Shown here one piece after another: positions 36,580 through 38,004 of a stretch of 38,004 bases of DNA. A program made the translations under genes and the position numbers. Position 1 is the first letter of the stretch, and the number at the start of each line of letters is the position of its first letter. Source of the DNA: a virus; IMG/VR virus record IMGVR_UViG_3300035665_000112, positions 1-38,004 of that record. The stretch is one strand, 5' to 3'. The notes below the pieces were generated by a model. The model was not told where the DNA came from. It saw nothing but the letters and a program-made list of their open reading frames with translations, and ran no database searches.

Positions 36580-36690
36580 ATGGAAAACATCCATGACTAC
36601 AACGAAGACGCCTACTACTACTGCCCAAACAAAGAATGTGTCTGCCATCAAAACTACAAACTAGAAACTCGTAGCATACAAAGTATTTAG
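36580..36690 (+). CDS. 36-residue Cys-containing peptide
   Basis: MENIHDYNEDAYYYCPNKEC then VCHQNYKLETRSIQSI: C15-x4-C20-x-C22-H23 could bind a metal. Only a weak purine-rich site lies upstream (AAGGGTACGGGG). It follows the 43-residue ORF by 49 nt. Low-confidence small gene. Confidence 0.35.
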   Translation: MENIHDYNEDAYYYCPNKECVCHQNYKLETRSIQSI

Positions 36691-36740
36691 AAGTAACCAC
36701 GGCTCCCTACCCTTTATATATATACAAATTGACGGTACCC

Positions 36741-36767
36741 GGGGGGGTGGGGGTGGGGTGGCTGGGG
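36741..36767 (+). other. Potential G-quadruplex (G-rich on plus strand)
   Basis: G-runs of 7, 5, 4 and 4 (36741-36747, 36749-36753, 36755-36758, 36764-36767) with loops of 1, 1 and 5 nt, a strong canonical motif. Opposite in strand to the left copy at 402-429. Confidence 0.65.
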
Positions 36768-36788
36768 TCAGGTGTACTGCATACCTAG

Positions 36789-36830
36789 CTGACTGACTGA
36801 CTGTATGTGTATATGCCTATATGCATGTAG
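36789..36830 (+). repeat. GACT tetranucleotide and TG/TA repeat tract
   Basis: Three GACT units, then GTATGTGTATATGCCTATATGCATG. Similar in kind to the tract at 437-500. Likely to vary in length between strains. Confidence 0.5.
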
Positions 36831-37086
36831 CTAACAACACAGCAAGTACATCATCACTTCTTCCACGCATGTATTTAGTCCTTTATGTACGTATGTGTGG
36901 TAGCCTAGACACGTGTAGTAGCTGGTAGTCCCAGGTAGTCGTGCACCGAACAGTCGAGTAAGCAAGTCATCACTAACTTGATAGCTTGCTCGTAGGTTGA
37001 TAACCAGCTATTACACACCAACAAGCACGCAATACAAGCCATCACAAATACAGATAGCAAGCAAATAAGCAATCAGAAAGCAAGAT

Positions 37087-37107
37087 AGGGCTGAGTAGTT
37101 ATGCCCT
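37087..37107 (+). promoter_or_regulatory. Hairpin with conserved TAGTTAT loop (right copy)
   Basis: AGGGC (37087-37091) pairs with GCCCT (37103-37107) around an 11-nt loop containing TAGTTAT. Stem bases differ from the left copy at 894-915 but stay paired; the loop core is unchanged. About 275 nt before the gene at 37381. Confidence 0.5.
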
Positions 37108-37353
37108 TATCATTCCTCTTTTCTTTCCAGTATTTCTAGCCTGCTAACTTTTGCAAGCGTTTTGCATACTTTTGTTAGCGTTTATTGTGTTCTTCTGCTT
37201 CTTGTAGCCGACTTGACACTGTCTAGTCATTGCGTACGCTTGTGTACACCTTTGTTGTAGACCGACATTTTTGGCTTGTATCTGCTGTTGCCATAATTAT
37301 TTATGCTACCAGGTTGTTTTTTAGCAGCTGTTGTCGTTACTATGTAGTCATCC

Positions 37354-37374
37354 AATAAGACACGATACAAGGAG
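37354..37374 (+). repeat. Leader repeat with ribosome site, first copy
   Basis: A 21-bp sequence beginning AATAAGACACGATAC and ending in AAGGAG is repeated without change at 37696-37716. Each supplies the ribosome site of the gene after it. Confidence 0.8.
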
Positions 37375-37380
37375 CAAGTA

Positions 37381-37671
37381 ATGGCAACATACGAAAAGGC
37401 AATTAAGAAGGCATTCCCTAAGTCCAAGCAAAAAAGATTAGATGAACTAGTCACTCAGCTTAAGCAACTGTATATCTTGAGCGACGATGAGATTGCACAC
37501 GATGAGTTCATTGGCAACATTCTGACTATGTTGGAAGATATTCACCCAGCCTTAACAATGTCCAATTTGATTCAGTATAACTACAACGACGCAGGACTCA
37601 ATGCTCATGTGTCACAAATTGAAGCCCATTTTGTTGAGACGCATGGTGAATGTTCTTGCCATCCTAACTGA
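37381..37671 (+). CDS. Small hypothetical protein in the duplicated module
   Basis: 96 residues, helical, with a basic N-terminus (YEKAIKKAFPKSKQKRLDEL) and an acidic middle. The end GECSCHPN has a CxC-H motif. No family is recognised. Strong ribosome site AAGGAG. It ends just before the 17-bp sequence TAGTTCCACCACACCAA (shared with 1754-1770) and shares the leader of the next gene. Confidence 0.7.
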   Translation: MATYEKAIKKAFPKSKQKRLDELVTQLKQLYILSDDEIAHDEFIGNILTMLEDIHPALTMSNLIQYNYNDAGLNAHVSQIEAHFVETHGECSCHPN

Positions 37672-37672
37672 G

Positions 37673-37689
37673 TAGTTCCACCACACCAA
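37673..37689 (+). repeat. 17-bp direct repeat, right copy
   Basis: TAGTTCCACCACACCAA, identical to 1754-1770, one base after the stop codon of the gene at 37381. Confidence 0.7.
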
Positions 37690-37695
37690 TCATCA

Positions 37696-37716
37696 AATAA
37701 GACACGATACAAGGAG
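37696..37716 (+). repeat. Leader repeat with ribosome site, second copy
   Basis: Identical 21-bp copy of 37354-37374, here before the partial paralogue at 37722. Confidence 0.8.
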
Positions 37717-37721
37717 AAATC

Positions 37722-38004
37722 ATGAAGATTCCATTTAGTTATTTCAATACCGATATAGACAACCATGATGAACGAATAGAAACAAACATAGAGTTCGTGA
37801 ACACCGTAATGAACGGAGACTTTACAGGCATTCGTTTAGAAACAGCAGGGTTAACCGAACAAGAACTGTATGCACTAGACATATTAAAGATATTGGTACG
37901 ATGCGTGCCTGCCGAACGAATTGCAGTGTTTATGCATAGTTGGGAGTTTGGTCATCACTGTGGTTGCGAGTTGGACAAAGTTTGTTTAGTTCATTTTTGC
38001 CGTG
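37722..38004 (+). CDS. Partial paralogue of the protein at 1163 (3' end off window)
   Basis: 94 codons visible. MKIPFSYFNTDIDNHDERIE corresponds to residues 14 onward of the protein at 1163, so this version starts 12 residues later and has a different leader. From about the middle of the visible part the DNA is identical to the first copy. Most of the eight differences are near the start (five change the residue). It could be a recent tandem duplicate or one end of a redundant terminal sequence. Confidence 0.75.
   Translation, partial: MKIPFSYFNTDIDNHDERIETNIEFVNTVMNGDFTGIRLETAGLTEQELYALDILKILVRCVPAERIAVFMHSWEFGHHCGCELDKVCLVHFCR
37728..38004 (+). repeat. Long direct repeat, right copy
   Basis: Partner of 1205-1481 (offset 36523 bp), 8 mismatches in 277 bp, running to the last base of the window. 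Confidence 0.9.

Larger units (their letters stand above)
36691..37380. other. Non-coding leader before the right-hand paralogous genes
   Basis: About 690 bp without a convincing gene. In order: a G-quadruplex motif, GACT and TG/TA repeats, a stretch rich in GTAG/TAGC short palindromes (36900-37020), A-rich CAAGCAAATAAG-like sequence, the conserved hairpin at 37087-37107, a T/G-rich tract with TTGACA near 37212-37217, and CTATGTA near 37340-37346 before the gene. This mirrors the region 290-1162 in order of elements. Confidence 0.55.

Overview
The window reads as part of the genome of a tailed phage of the short-tailed (podovirus-like) type, not as a host chromosome. Terminase small and large subunits, portal, scaffold, major capsid protein, a head-tail adaptor, tail proteins, internal virion proteins, fibres and a lysis cassette are all present, packed with TAATG and ATGA overlaps. 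The host is probably an actinobacterium: the left edge carries a WhiB-type iron-sulphur regulator, a family essentially confined to Actinobacteria and their phages, and several genes look leaderless. The modest, AT-leaning base composition suggests a low-GC, possibly freshwater, actinobacterial host; that is inference. No polymerase, primase, helicase, integrase or lysogeny repressor is visible, so the window is probably only part of the genome.

Layout. (1) 1-289, minus strand: partial WhiB gene with a near-leaderless promoter. (2) 290-1162: long non-coding leader with a G-quadruplex motif, a TG/TA-rich tract and a conserved hairpin. (3) 1163-7266, plus strand: accessory and regulatory genes, namely a paralogous protein of unknown function, an HTH/zinc protein, a two-domain glycosyltransferase, a methyltransferase, small membrane proteins, a RusA-type resolvase and a sigma-region-4-like protein. 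(4) 34979 down to 7190, minus strand: the structural block, in transcription order TerS, a 1598-residue collagen-like fibre, a glycine-rich fibre protein, TerL, small lysine-rich proteins, portal, scaffold, capsid, a candidate decoration protein, adaptor, tail proteins, a 2-oxoglutarate/Fe(II) oxygenase, internal virion proteins including a 1437-residue protein, then lipoprotein, holin candidate and lysozyme. (5) 35072-35912, plus strand: a small acidic protein, an HNH endonuclease and a small protein. (6) 35913-37380: mostly non-coding, with a promoter, a candidate structured RNA, a bulged terminator, two tiny ORFs and a second G-quadruplex/repeat/hairpin leader like that in (2). (7) 37381-38004, plus strand: a small gene and a partial paralogue of the gene at 1163.

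Two things stand out. First, six sites share GTAA(T/C)G followed after 9-11 nt by a -10 hexamer. Five lie on the minus strand at the heads of structural transcription units (TerS, the small-gene/portal cluster, scaffold-capsid, decoration protein, internal virion genes). One lies on the plus strand directly before the candidate structured RNA. With the sigma-region-4-like protein and WhiB, this suggests a phage-specific transcription programme. Second, the collagen-like fibre alternates Gly-Pro-Thr tracts with about six related beta-domains, and the same window encodes a prolyl-hydroxylase-like oxygenase, a glycosyltransferase and a methyltransferase that could in principle modify it.

All family names rest on motifs read by eye; no database search was possible.
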